Below, piece by piece: positions 15,191 through 23,280 of a stretch of DNA of 38,738 bases. The stretch is from Anaerolineaceae bacterium (lineage in GTDB: Bacteria > Chloroflexota > Anaerolineae > Anaerolineales > Villigracilaceae). Each line of letters starts with the position of its first letter. Position 1 is the first letter of the stretch. Under the pieces are notes generated by a model. The model ran no database searches. It saw nothing but the letters and a program-made list of their open reading frames with translations, and was not told where the DNA came from. Made by a program: the position numbers and the translations under genes. The stretch is from NCBI GenBank assembly GCA_009885945.1, contig VFJR01000174.1:1-38738 (forward strand). The letters are read 5' to 3'.

Positions 15191-15853
15191 TTATGTTTTT
15201 AAGTAGGCATCCAACGCGCGCAGACCATTTGCGCCTAACTTATGTCCAACTTCATCTTCACAAAAAATAACAGAAGCACCAGCACGCTCCAACAATGCCG
15301 CAGATTGCCGCGCGCGCTCAATTGTGATTGTTTGGTCTTGCGTGCCGTGCGCCATTAGGACTTGCTTGCCCGCCAAGGGAAGACTCGCTGTCAGTTCTTC
15401 CACTTCTTCAGGAACGAAACCAGCCAAAATTCCAGCTCTATGAACACGCTGAGGATACATCAACATTAACAAACTGCTCATCGCCGCACCCTGACTAAAA
15501 CCCAGCACATCGAAAGTAGGCGCTTCCATCTTAACGAAAGCCTGATACTCGTCCACCAAGCGAATCAACCCATCAACCGACTCGCGGAACATTTGCATAG
15601 CAGGCTTGATCGTAAGGTCAGGCTGCGATGAGCGCCATGAATACCCACTAGGGTCGGCGGCAAACGGTGCACGCGGCGCAACAATCATATAATGAGAAGA
15701 TACTCCGCGCGTAAAGACCCACATGGAATTTTCGTCCCCAGTAAAACCATGAACCAGCAGTAACAAGCGGCGTGGTTTGCCGCTGTGGCGGACTCTTAAT
15801 GTCCAGCCGTTAAACTCAATTAATTCTGTGTCAGTCGCGATGCGCGCGTTCAT
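15191..15853 (-). CDS. Alpha/beta hydrolase, phospholipase/carboxylesterase family
   Basis: A 220-residue serine esterase similar to the YpfH/carboxylesterase family. Visible: oxyanion-hole LLLVHGFTGDENSM, nucleophile S120 in VLGFSQGAAMS, acid D173 in MAHGTQDQTI, and H204 in EVGHKLG. No signal peptide, so cytosolic. Substrate is unknown, probably a short-chain ester or lysophospholipid. Its start overlaps the end of the small membrane protein gene by 23 bp, so the two are co-transcribed with the patatin gene upstream. Confidence 0.88.
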   Translation of the reverse strand: MNARIATDTELIEFNGWTLRVRHSGKPRRLLLLVHGFTGDENSMWVFTRGVSSHYMIVAPRAPFAADPSGYSWRSSQPDLTIKPAMQMFRESVDGLIRLVDEYQAFVKMEAPTFDVLGFSQGAAMSSLLMLMYPQRVHRAGILAGFVPEEVEELTASLPLAGKQVLMAHGTQDQTITIERARQSAALLERAGASVIFCEDEVGHKLGANGLRALDAYLKT

Positions 15854-16058
15854 TGATCCAATCCAAACCTTTCAACGATAAAAATATTAATCCAGCAGGT
15901 ATTAGCGCACCTACTAAACAAAGCAAACCCATCATTGCCGCCCCAAAACCATACACCCACCAAATGAGTCCAGTGCCGACTACAAAAAAGAATAAAACAA
16001 TACTAATTCCAAGACGAACATTTGTCTGCTGGGCATATTTACGTAAATCTCGGGTCAT
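15831..16058 (-). CDS. Small two-helix membrane protein
   Basis: A 75-residue protein with two hydrophobic helices (ISIVLFFFVVGTGLIWWVYG and MMGLLCLVGALIPAGLIFL) and charged ends. The start has AAGGAGA nine bases upstream. It begins 3 bp after the patatin stop and overlaps the esterase start by 23 bp, so it is certainly within an operon. No family is recognised. Its place between two lipid-acting hydrolases suggests a membrane-related role, but nothing in the sequence proves it. Confidence 0.7.
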   Translation of the reverse strand: MTRDLRKYAQQTNVRLGISIVLFFFVVGTGLIWWVYGFGAAMMGLLCLVGALIPAGLIFLSLKGLDWINERAHRD

Positions 16059-16061
16059 AGC

Positions 16062-16970
16062 TCACTTCTCCTTCAGGACATTCACCAAACGGCGCTTAAC
16101 CATCGCACGCCATGAAACAGCGCGCCTCAATTGAGGCAACACAACTTCAACTGCTTCTTCACCCAATCGCGCCACAGCATGAACATCTACTTTATCAAAT
16201 AAATTTATTTCATGCGTCATCGGTCGAATGATGATATCAGGTTTATCTACTGCAAGACGATACTCAGCTACAGCACGATCAACGATGTCAAGAGAGCGTA
16301 AAAAAATATCGAAAGCCTGCGCGTAACTTATGCGCGCCAAACGCTCCATGATTTGGCGCGGAATATATTTAGATGCGGGTATCATCCACGGCTTTGCCAT
16401 GGTACCAAGGGGTTCCATCAAGGTTACGGCGACAATAGGCAAATTGGCCGCCAACTTGCGCGCATTAGAAACCGGCACAGGGTTTAAAACGCCTCCATCT
16501 ACAAGCTCAGAATCCCCAATACGCCGCGGCGGAAAAATTCCAGGAATGGCTATAGTTGCTAATAAGGCATCCACCAAAGAACCTTGAGACAAAGTGACTT
16601 CCTCACCGCGATTTAGATCAACCGCAGTAACCACGCATGGGATTTTCAAGTCATCAAAGGTTTGCTTGTTAAATATTTGGGTAAGCCAATCCGCTGCACC
16701 TGCCAAACCTAGCAATGAAGGCGATTCGTTTGCGCGATGACCGTACAGCCGCGATTGATCTAGATTGGCAAAAAGGCTCTCGATTTTTTGCGGGCTATAG
16801 CCCATTGCATAAAAAACTGCCACCACGCCGCCAATGCTTGTACCTGCAATTGCACGAATACGAAAACCTTCTTTTTCAAGGCGATGCAAAACGCCAATAT
16901 GCGCATTTCCTTTTGCGCCCCCGCCGCCCAACGCCAGTGTAATATCCATTATTTTCTTTGACCATTCCAT
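16062..16970 (-). CDS. Patatin-like phospholipase
   Basis: A patatin-family lipid acyl hydrolase (RssA/YlbK type). Numbering from the second ATG (16949): oxyanion loop GGGGAKG at 8-14, nucleophile S38 in AGTSIGG, and D151 in LVDGGVLNPVPV, a complete Ser-Asp dyad. No signal peptide. The second ATG gives the typical family N-terminus (MDITLALGGGGAKG); the ATG at 16970 adds seven residues. Neither has a clear Shine-Dalgarno, so the start is uncertain. It heads a three-gene run with the small membrane protein and the esterase. Confidence 0.9.
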   Translation of the reverse strand: MEWSKKIMDITLALGGGGAKGNAHIGVLHRLEKEGFRIRAIAGTSIGGVVAVFYAMGYSPQKIESLFANLDQSRLYGHRANESPSLLGLAGAADWLTQIFNKQTFDDLKIPCVVTAVDLNRGEEVTLSQGSLVDALLATIAIPGIFPPRRIGDSELVDGGVLNPVPVSNARKLAANLPIVAVTLMEPLGTMAKPWMIPASKYIPRQIMERLARISYAQAFDIFLRSLDIVDRAVAEYRLAVDKPDIIIRPMTHEINLFDKVDVHAVARLGEEAVEVVLPQLRRAVSWRAMVKRRLVNVLKEK

Positions 16971-16994
16971 ATATCTTTATCTTACAGTTCAGGT

Positions 16995-18149
16995 TTATAA
17001 CAATTTTTTCAAGGCATCCACAAGAACATCTGCGTCATTTTGAGTGTTATAGCCTTGAATTGAAATACGAACAAATTTATATCTGTTCCAATCAATGATA
17101 GGAACTTCTACTCGGAATTGATCGTACAATTTCGCTTTAATGTCAGGTACCTCAATATGATCTGGAAGGCGAGCAACGCCCATCTGGCTATAAAAGTGAG
17201 AATCAGCTGGGTAAACAGGGTCAAGCCCGGTGAAAGAATTGATGCGCTGAACTGTATCACGCAAAAGGGTTTGGCAGTCATGGCGCACAGTATCCCAATT
17301 ATGATCTTGCATAAATTTAATTGCGATCGGAACCGTTAACGCTGCGGTGGGATTGTTCGTTCCTGTCCATTGTAAATAATCTACATATTGAGAGCCAGTG
17401 GTTGTAATCTTTGTGGCACGATACCCCCAACTCACCACAAGAGGGTCTATGGTTTGCTGTAATTCACGGCGCACATATAAAAAACCTGCGCTTTTCGGAG
17501 CCATCATCCATTTATGACAATTTCCAAAAACAACATCTGCGTCAAGCATTTGCAAATCTACGGGGATTTGTCCGGGCGCATGGGCTGCATCAATGATCGT
17601 AAGGATGCCCGCTTGCTTAGCGCGCGCACATATTTTTTCAATCGGCAAACGCAAAGCAGTAGGCGAAGTGATCCAACTTAGATATATTACTTTTGTTCTT
17701 TTAGTAACACCAGACCAAAACTGCTCGACAATTTCATCATCTGAAAAAACAGGAATAGAAATTGGTTGATGAATATAAGTCGCACCTGCTTTACTACAAA
17801 CAAACTCCCAAGTGTAATCACATGCGCCGTATTCATGGTCACAAGCCAGAACTTCATCGCCTTGTTTTAGATTAAGGGAACGCGCAATGATATTCACGCC
17901 ATGTGTGGCGTTTGGAATATATACAATATCATTCGTATCTGCATGCAGATATTCGCTAAGTTGTTTGCGAGATTCTTGTAAAAGGGAATCAAATTCACGT
18001 CCCAAAAAAAGAACGGGCTGTTGCTCCAGCCGCATTTGCCATTGTTGATGCGCTTCAAAGACCACACGAGGCGTTGCTCCAAAAGAACCATGATTGAGAA
18101 AAATTACAGTAGGGTCGAGTAAAAACTCTTCTTTTAAATGATTCGTCAT
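16995..18149 (-). CDS. Class V aminotransferase (isopenicillin-N-epimerase-like)
   Basis: A 384-residue PLP enzyme of fold type I. Visible: N-terminal FLNHGSFGATP, typical of the isopenicillin N epimerase (CefD)/cysteine desulfurase-like branch; D187 in IIDAAHAPG; and the PLP lysine K213 in NCHKWMMAPK. Substrate unknown: relatives include epimerases, kynureninase-like and desulfurase-like enzymes. Its ATG overlaps the trmI stop by 4 bp (ATGA), so it is translationally coupled to trmI. There is no beta-lactam gene nearby, so the CefD label should not be read as an antibiotic pathway. Confidence 0.9.
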   Translation of the reverse strand: MTNHLKEEFLLDPTVIFLNHGSFGATPRVVFEAHQQWQMRLEQQPVLFLGREFDSLLQESRKQLSEYLHADTNDIVYIPNATHGVNIIARSLNLKQGDEVLACDHEYGACDYTWEFVCSKAGATYIHQPISIPVFSDDEIVEQFWSGVTKRTKVIYLSWITSPTALRLPIEKICARAKQAGILTIIDAAHAPGQIPVDLQMLDADVVFGNCHKWMMAPKSAGFLYVRRELQQTIDPLVVSWGYRATKITTTGSQYVDYLQWTGTNNPTAALTVPIAIKFMQDHNWDTVRHDCQTLLRDTVQRINSFTGLDPVYPADSHFYSQMGVARLPDHIEVPDIKAKLYDQFRVEVPIIDWNRYKFVRISIQGYNTQNDADVLVDALKKLL

Positions 18150-19000
18150 TCTGTTTCCTCAGTTGGTGAGGCAAGCCCAGCCGCGACTTCATCCAACAAT
18201 GCTTTGGCGCGTTCATCTGTGCTGGGTTCAATTCTTCTGCCAAAAATGAGAAAACCTGTGTGCGCTACCATGCGGTCGGTGGGACGGATGCGCGCGGGCT
18301 CTGGCTTGTAATAACGCAGCAGGATTTCGCACACTTCAACAAATGCAAAATTGTTTCGGCGCAGTGCATACAATAATTCTTCTACTTGATTAAACGTGGG
18401 AACTAGACATCCAAAATAACCGCCGGGCTTTAAGGCGGCGCGCACTTGTGGAATATAGTCGTAAGGGTTGGTTACATCCAAAAACAATGCGTCCACATTG
18501 GTTTCATCAAACCCTTCTTGGATGTTTCTCAATTTAAAGTCAACGCGAGAGGCAAGACCAATGCGGTCGAGATTTTTTCTAGCAAGTTTTTGCATTTCGG
18601 GGCGTTGTTCATAGGAAATTACTTGACCGTGTTCCGCGACAACAAATGCCAAGGCGGTGGTCATACTACCAGAACCAGTGCCCGCCTCCAGCACGCGTGA
18701 ACCGGGTCCAATTCCCATGGTGATCAGAATAAACCCAATATCCTTTGGGTAAATAATTTGAGTATTGCGCGGAATATCAATGAGCAAATCTGCCAGCGAA
18801 GGTTGTAATAAAAAAAACGGCGAACCCATATGGCTAAAAACCTGCGAACCCCAAGGCTTACCGATCAAGTCATTGTGTTGCAAGATGCCGCGATGCGTGT
18901 GAAACTCAAAACCTTCTTGTAATGTAACAATGAAATGTTTATGGCGCAAGCCAACGAGCTGGGCAAGGTCACCTGCCCGAGCAATTGGGGATGAAGTCAT
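18146..19000 (-). CDS. trmI: tRNA (adenine-N1)-methyltransferase TrmI
   Basis: A 284-residue SAM-dependent methyltransferase of the TrmI/Gcd14 family, which makes m1A58 in the T-loop of tRNA. Visible: N-terminal beta domain, YPKDIGFILITMGIGPGSRVLEAGTGSGS-type motif I (core near 105-112), YEQRPEMQKLARKNL, and ALFLDVTNPYDYI, a DVxxP-like motif. A Shine-Dalgarno AGGAT lies about 8 bases before the ATG. It is the first gene of a two-gene unit with the aminotransferase. Confidence 0.93.
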   Translation of the reverse strand: MTSSPIARAGDLAQLVGLRHKHFIVTLQEGFEFHTHRGILQHNDLIGKPWGSQVFSHMGSPFFLLQPSLADLLIDIPRNTQIIYPKDIGFILITMGIGPGSRVLEAGTGSGSMTTALAFVVAEHGQVISYEQRPEMQKLARKNLDRIGLASRVDFKLRNIQEGFDETNVDALFLDVTNPYDYIPQVRAALKPGGYFGCLVPTFNQVEELLYALRRNNFAFVEVCEILLRYYKPEPARIRPTDRMVAHTGFLIFGRRIEPSTDERAKALLDEVAAGLASPTEETE

Positions 19001-19036
19001 TTTGTTTATCCTATTCGAAATTATATTTGAATTTTA

Positions 19037-19185
19037 TTGCAACTACTCAACTATAAGCTACATACATGATCATGTCGCTGCGAGGCGTTCTTGTTCTTAG
19101 CCGAAGCAGTCTCTGTGTCACATGAGATTGCTTCGGCGGGAAGAGCAAGAACCCGCCTCGCAACGACATAGCTGAGTAGTTACAA
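19037..19185. repeat. Dispersed palindromic repeat, copy 2 (complete)
   Basis: The core 19072-19169 is a long imperfect palindrome. Its left arm begins ATGTCGCTGCGAGGCG and its right arm ends CGCCTCGCAACGACAT; the arms are about 42-46 nt each and meet at a 10-nt centre (19114-19123). Outside it, TTGCAACTACTCA (19037-19049) pairs with TGAGTAGTTACAA (19173-19185) at 12 of 13 positions. Blocks of the right half recur at 1-73. It fills nearly all of the 205-bp gap between trmI and the PrsW-like gene. A MITE/REP-like mobile or RNA-structured element is the likeliest reading. Confidence 0.8.
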
Positions 19186-19205
19186 TTTATTATCAATCGT
19201 CATTT

Positions 19206-20405
19206 TCAAACCGTCGGACGAGAAGCATCTCTGGCACGTTTATTACCAATTAACAAAACGCCAACCATTAATCCGATCAGCAAAATCATTGTAACAGTGG
19301 ATGCGCCAACGATAAAAGGCTGCCATGCTTCTATTTCTTTGAAAGTTAAAGCAGAGAATAGACCTATCGTGATCGCCGATGCATTCCATATTCCGTGCAT
19401 ACTGATAGAGAGCGCGTAAGCAAGGAATAATCGCAAATAACGCCTTTCGAGCCAAGCAGATGCAATCGCCCAGCCTGTAATGCCGGTTGTAACGATGTGT
19501 AAAAGCCCCGTTCCTGCGCGTGTTGAAACGACTACAGCCCATTCAGCACCAGTTTGATTGGAAACTCCTAGACTTTCAAACAAGGCATAAGCGGCGCCGC
19601 TTAACAAGCCCAAAGCAAAACCTTGCGCAGGAGAATTTATCCGCCGCGCAAACAACCACACCCCGATTGGCTTAAATATTTCTTCAATCACAGGAACACA
19701 TAGGGCAACATAAAAGTATATCAACCCCAAAAGAGCAGGGTTCAATAAATACGGTTCAACCAATTCCAAAATCAAGTTAGGGTCAGTTATATTTTCAATT
19801 TGAGCAATAAGGTTCTGCAGCTCAAACAGCAAATTGGGTTGAGTTGCAATATACAGAACTACTATTAAGAAAAAGAATGCTCCGATCACAAGTTCAAGAA
19901 CCAACATGATCGCAGGACCAACGGTCATACCCAAGCCAAAGATAGCCCAAGCGCGCCAGCGTTCTCCAAGCTCTATCTCAAACAAGCCCGCATTCATAAA
20001 TGCCCAAATGGGCAGAGAAATTCCAATCACTGTAAAAATAGGAATTAACAATACATTAAGCCATTGAACTTCCACGATCAGAGCGCCTATACCAATAAAC
20101 AGGGCTGCAATTAAAAGCATAAGAAAAGTATGCCAACGCGCACCTGCAAGGCGAGCAGGAGTATCTGCAATTGCGACATTCATCACTCTTTGCAAGCTAT
20201 AAAACCCGGCAACACCCAAAATTAATGCCTCACTCCCAAAACCTACACCCATAAACAAAACGCTCAGGGCTTCCGGTTTGTTTGAGAATAAAAACGAAAT
20301 GGATGTTCCCAACATTACAAATGACGCGCCGAAAAGACCTAACACAGCGAAGCCGAATATCGCAAATGTGATTACTGAAGGGAAATAAATATTTTGTTTT
20401 TGCAT
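19206..20405 (-). CDS. prsW: PrsW-like intramembrane metalloprotease
   Basis: A 399-residue protein with about nine or ten hydrophobic helices. PrsW/CPBP-like motifs are visible: EEIFKP (EExxK), AAYALFESLG (FxxxE), GLLHIVTTG and SMHGIWNAS (metal-binding His). PrsW in Bacillus cleaves an anti-sigma factor, but substrates differ widely and no anti-sigma gene is adjacent. The ATG at 20405 lies 1 bp after the stop of the upstream gene, with GAGGAAAA before it; a TTG at 20420 is possible but less likely. It is the last gene of the HExxH - DsbA/cyclophilin - PrsW unit. Confidence 0.82.
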   Translation of the reverse strand: MQKQNIYFPSVITFAIFGFAVLGLFGASFVMLGTSISFLFSNKPEALSVLFMGVGFGSEALILGVAGFYSLQRVMNVAIADTPARLAGARWHTFLMLLIAALFIGIGALIVEVQWLNVLLIPIFTVIGISLPIWAFMNAGLFEIELGERWRAWAIFGLGMTVGPAIMLVLELVIGAFFFLIVVLYIATQPNLLFELQNLIAQIENITDPNLILELVEPYLLNPALLGLIYFYVALCVPVIEEIFKPIGVWLFARRINSPAQGFALGLLSGAAYALFESLGVSNQTGAEWAVVVSTRAGTGLLHIVTTGITGWAIASAWLERRYLRLFLAYALSISMHGIWNASAITIGLFSALTFKEIEAWQPFIVGASTVTMILLIGLMVGVLLIGNKRARDASRPTV

Positions 20406-20406
20406 T

Positions 20407-21666
20407 CTACTTTTCCTCAATACTCACACTTATTAAAACATCGCCCATCGGAATATCATCAGTTTGCTGTGGGTCACGAGCAGTTAATTGCTCCAAAACA
20501 TCCATACCTTTAATGACTTGCCCAAAGACAGTATAAACCCCATCCAAAGTTGGCTGGGATGCATATGTAATAAAAAATTGACTGCCATTTGAATCAAGAC
20601 CCGAATTTGCCATACCCACTACGCCGGGTTTATCAAACTTAAGCCCGTTATCGGCTTCATCTTTATAAAAATACCCGGGGTTGCCAGCGCCTGTTCCGCT
20701 TGGGTCGCCTGTTTGCGCTATAAACCCGGGCAGTACGCGGTGAAACGTAACACCATCATACCAACCTTGGCGCGCCAAAAAGACAAATGAATTAACCGCT
20801 AGCGGGGCTTTCTCAGGAAAAAGCCGAATCACAATTTCCCCTTTTTGAGTTTTGAGTGTGGCTATATAACTATGTGTAATATCTATATCAAAAGCAGGAC
20901 ATGTACCAAATTGTTTTTGCCCCAACGCAATTACACCGATCATGCGATTCAAACTGCTGAAATCACTGACGTATGTTTGCTGTGGAATACCATTGATTAA
21001 CATTAACGGCACCGATGTAACTCCCAACTGAATCAGCGCTTCGTTCCAAGCCCTGACAGTTGATTCTGCTTCCGAGCTTTTTAAATCCAGCCTGAATTTT
21101 TCCGCATCAACGCCTAGCTCTGGCACTTCCTTCATTAACCAAGACTCAAAGCCAGCCGGAGGCAAGCCCGCCCATTGAGCATATTTTAGATGCAGCAACT
21201 CATACATCTGCCAAAATTTATCCTGCTGACCTGCCGCGTAAGCCGCCTGAGCCGCAAGCTGGGAATTTGGGTAAACAGTGGATTTTAGCAAAGGGATCGG
21301 GCGAAAAACAAAACGAACGTCTTCTGGTTGACGCTGCATTATTTTCTGCATCGTCAACGCCAAATCATGACAGGCTTGAGTCTGAAAATCACAATACTCA
21401 ATTACAGTAACCGCGGCATCTTGTGCGCCTAGAATATGATCGCTTTCATTTACAGCAGGAAAATCTGAGCTTTGGGCTACCGCAGGCGTCGCTTCCATTT
21501 GAATAGTTGAACAGCCCACCTCAACAGGGGTTGGTAAAGCAGTGCTCAAAACAGATGTTGTTGGTTGTGCAGTTGCCTGAGCTAGTTCAACCTGATCAGA
21601 TGATGAACAGGCGGCTGCAAAAAAACTGAGCACTATTGTTAAAAATATTTTTTTATCGATTGTCAT
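20407..21666 (-). CDS. Lipoprotein fusing a DsbA-like domain to a cyclophilin
   Basis: A 419-residue predicted lipoprotein (lipobox FFAAAC, C20) with a Thr/Pro linker. Residues of about 75-245 form a DsbA/Thioredoxin_4-like domain (HILGAQDAAVTVIEY, VRFVFRPIPLL, cis-Pro region GVTSVPLMLING). Residues of about 265-415 form a cyclophilin peptidyl-prolyl isomerase (VTFHRVLPGFIAQTGDP, GSQFFIT, VFGQVIKGMDVLE). The usual CPYC site reads T96-Q-A-C99; the first Cys is lost, while C92 lies just upstream. It probably acts as an extracytoplasmic folding factor. TAATG overlap couples it to the upstream metalloprotease-like gene, and PrsW follows 1 bp after. Confidence 0.88.
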   Translation of the reverse strand: MTIDKKIFLTIVLSFFAAACSSSDQVELAQATAQPTTSVLSTALPTPVEVGCSTIQMEATPAVAQSSDFPAVNESDHILGAQDAAVTVIEYCDFQTQACHDLALTMQKIMQRQPEDVRFVFRPIPLLKSTVYPNSQLAAQAAYAAGQQDKFWQMYELLHLKYAQWAGLPPAGFESWLMKEVPELGVDAEKFRLDLKSSEAESTVRAWNEALIQLGVTSVPLMLINGIPQQTYVSDFSSLNRMIGVIALGQKQFGTCPAFDIDITHSYIATLKTQKGEIVIRLFPEKAPLAVNSFVFLARQGWYDGVTFHRVLPGFIAQTGDPSGTGAGNPGYFYKDEADNGLKFDKPGVVGMANSGLDSNGSQFFITYASQPTLDGVYTVFGQVIKGMDVLEQLTARDPQQTDDIPMGDVLISVSIEEK

Positions 21667-22949
21667 TATCGATTGACCGCTTCTTGTAACTGTTCAAATG
21701 AAGTCATCCATGAAATAGTGGTTAGAAAATCCGCCAAGGATGCGCTTTGCTCCCGCAAGGCACGCACTGCTGGTCCTACTGGGTCTTCTCCTGCCGCGCC
21801 ACCGGGCACATCTGCATAAGCGCCGTGAAAAGCAAAATAGGCTTGATTTAATTTTCGGATCTGATAGCCGTTATCCCAAAAGACTTGGCGGCGAAACTCC
21901 ATGTATTTTTCTGCGGTTTCAATTTCACCGCGCGCCAGTAAATCATCAGCGCGGACACGGGTCTCGTGCATTTCGGCGCGGAAATCAAATTCAACGTTTA
22001 AGGGCGAGGCTGAGGGCAGGTAAAAGATCGGGAGGGCAATCAGGTTTGAGCTTGAAGATGAAGCGGCGTTCAATTCAGGATAATATTCTTTAAGGGCAAG
22101 CAAGCCAATTTCGTCGCCTACAATAGATGCAGTAGTTTCATTCATAGTGCGTAGTTCAGGTGTGGCTGTATATAAAGCGCCGAGGGGATGCAAGGTAAGA
22201 TAATTGTGAGTCCATTCATGCGCGATGGTATTAAGCAGCCAAGGCAAATTAGTTGTACGCATGACCATAGTGGGATACACGCCAATGCCGCCTGTGCCAA
22301 CAATAAGGGATGAAACATCCATACCGCCGTCTACTTGATTCTCAATATCAACTTTTTGGTCTACTGTTAGATCGGGGTCAAGTGAAACACTGGCGATCTG
22401 CTCAATATGATCACGCGCTGAAATAATTAACGCGTTGGGCGTAGATGCGGAGTGATATAAAACTGAGGGAATAGGCTGACCCCATGTAGTCAAATCTTGT
22501 TGAGCAAGTAACTGGGCAATTTGCTGTTGTAGTACTGCCTCTGCCAATGGGGCAAGTTGTGTATAGCGCGCTTGAGTCGTTTTTAATTTGTCACGCAAGT
22601 CTTGCGAATATATTTCCTTGTCTGCAATGGCTGGGTCAGAATATATTTGAGTAATCGTATTTTCAAGCTCGAAAATATTTTGCGTAGCAGAGAGATACAA
22701 AGAAGTAATTTGTTTTTGCTCTGCACGCCCCAATGATTGGGGAATATTAACAGACCCCTGCTGCAGCTTGGTGATAGCGGCATTGATCGTCCAGCTGACA
22801 TAATCAAATTCAGCTTGGCGGGTATACACCCTTACGCGTTGATAAGTGTCTAGTAAAGGAGGGTTGCTAAAATTTAACAGCGCGATAAACACAATTACAT
22901 AAATAGCTTTTTCTACTATTGCCAATATTCTGTTCAACATATCTGTCAT
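21666..22949 (-). CDS. Membrane-anchored protein with HExxH site, family not recognised
   Basis: A 427-residue protein. One N-terminal hydrophobic helix (about 12-27) looks like a signal anchor, then helical regions. A zinc-protease-like site is H244-E245-W-T-H248, followed 22 residues on by N270-E271-TTASIVGDEIG, which could supply the third ligand as in gluzincins. Another conserved-looking stretch is AYFAFHGAYADVPGG near 371-385. I do not recognise a family. A peptidase is likely but unproven. It is first in a coupled unit with the DsbA-cyclophilin and PrsW-like genes. A TATAAT overlaps the annotated ATG and ends 7 bp before the second ATG at 22940, which may be the true, leaderless start. 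Confidence 0.75.
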   Translation of the reverse strand: MTDMLNRILAIVEKAIYVIVFIALLNFSNPPLLDTYQRVRVYTRQAEFDYVSWTINAAITKLQQGSVNIPQSLGRAEQKQITSLYLSATQNIFELENTITQIYSDPAIADKEIYSQDLRDKLKTTQARYTQLAPLAEAVLQQQIAQLLAQQDLTTWGQPIPSVLYHSASTPNALIISARDHIEQIASVSLDPDLTVDQKVDIENQVDGGMDVSSLIVGTGGIGVYPTMVMRTTNLPWLLNTIAHEWTHNYLTLHPLGALYTATPELRTMNETTASIVGDEIGLLALKEYYPELNAASSSSSNLIALPIFYLPSASPLNVEFDFRAEMHETRVRADDLLARGEIETAEKYMEFRRQVFWDNGYQIRKLNQAYFAFHGAYADVPGGAAGEDPVGPAVRALREQSASLADFLTTISWMTSFEQLQEAVNR

Positions 22950-23032
22950 TATAACAAACGGGATGTGGGGTTAACTGCGGTTACGCGCAACAGTCTTTGG
23001 ATAAACTCCTAGCACTGCACTCATAAGAGACT

Positions 23033-23133
23033 GTTTCTTAAAGGCTTTTTTTACCACAAAGGCTTGCGTTGAGCCTATCGAGGTGACTCAAAGCAAAACT
23101 TTCAATAAACCCATGTTTATCAAGGTTAATTAG
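23033..23133. repeat. Degenerate dispersed repeat, copy B (inverted relative to copy A)
   Basis: GTTTCTTAAAGGCTTTTTT (23033-23051) and GTTTATCAAGGTTAATTAG (23115-23133) are the reverse complements, with one mismatch each, of the two ends of the repeat at 14983-15134. Its interior reads ACCACAAAGG, a piece of the same CTTTGTGGT family. It occupies part of the 331-bp gap 22950-23280; the rest of that gap is AT-rich and shows no gene, only the upstream region of the efflux operon. Confidence 0.5.
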
Positions 23134-23280
23134 AGTTAATAAACACTCTAAGGACTTTTTAAGCTTGTTTTACAAAATCCACATAATAACTTCATAAGAA
23201 ACCTAATAGCAATCGTGTTCATTCTTTGTATCTTGATGTAGAATTTATTCTTACATAAACCGGAGGAATAAATATATATC

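Noticed and set aside
16995-18149. Part of a beta-lactam antibiotic pathway (CefD-like enzyme)
   Set aside because: Only general class V aminotransferase features are visible and the partner gene is trmI; no synthetase or other pathway gene is present.
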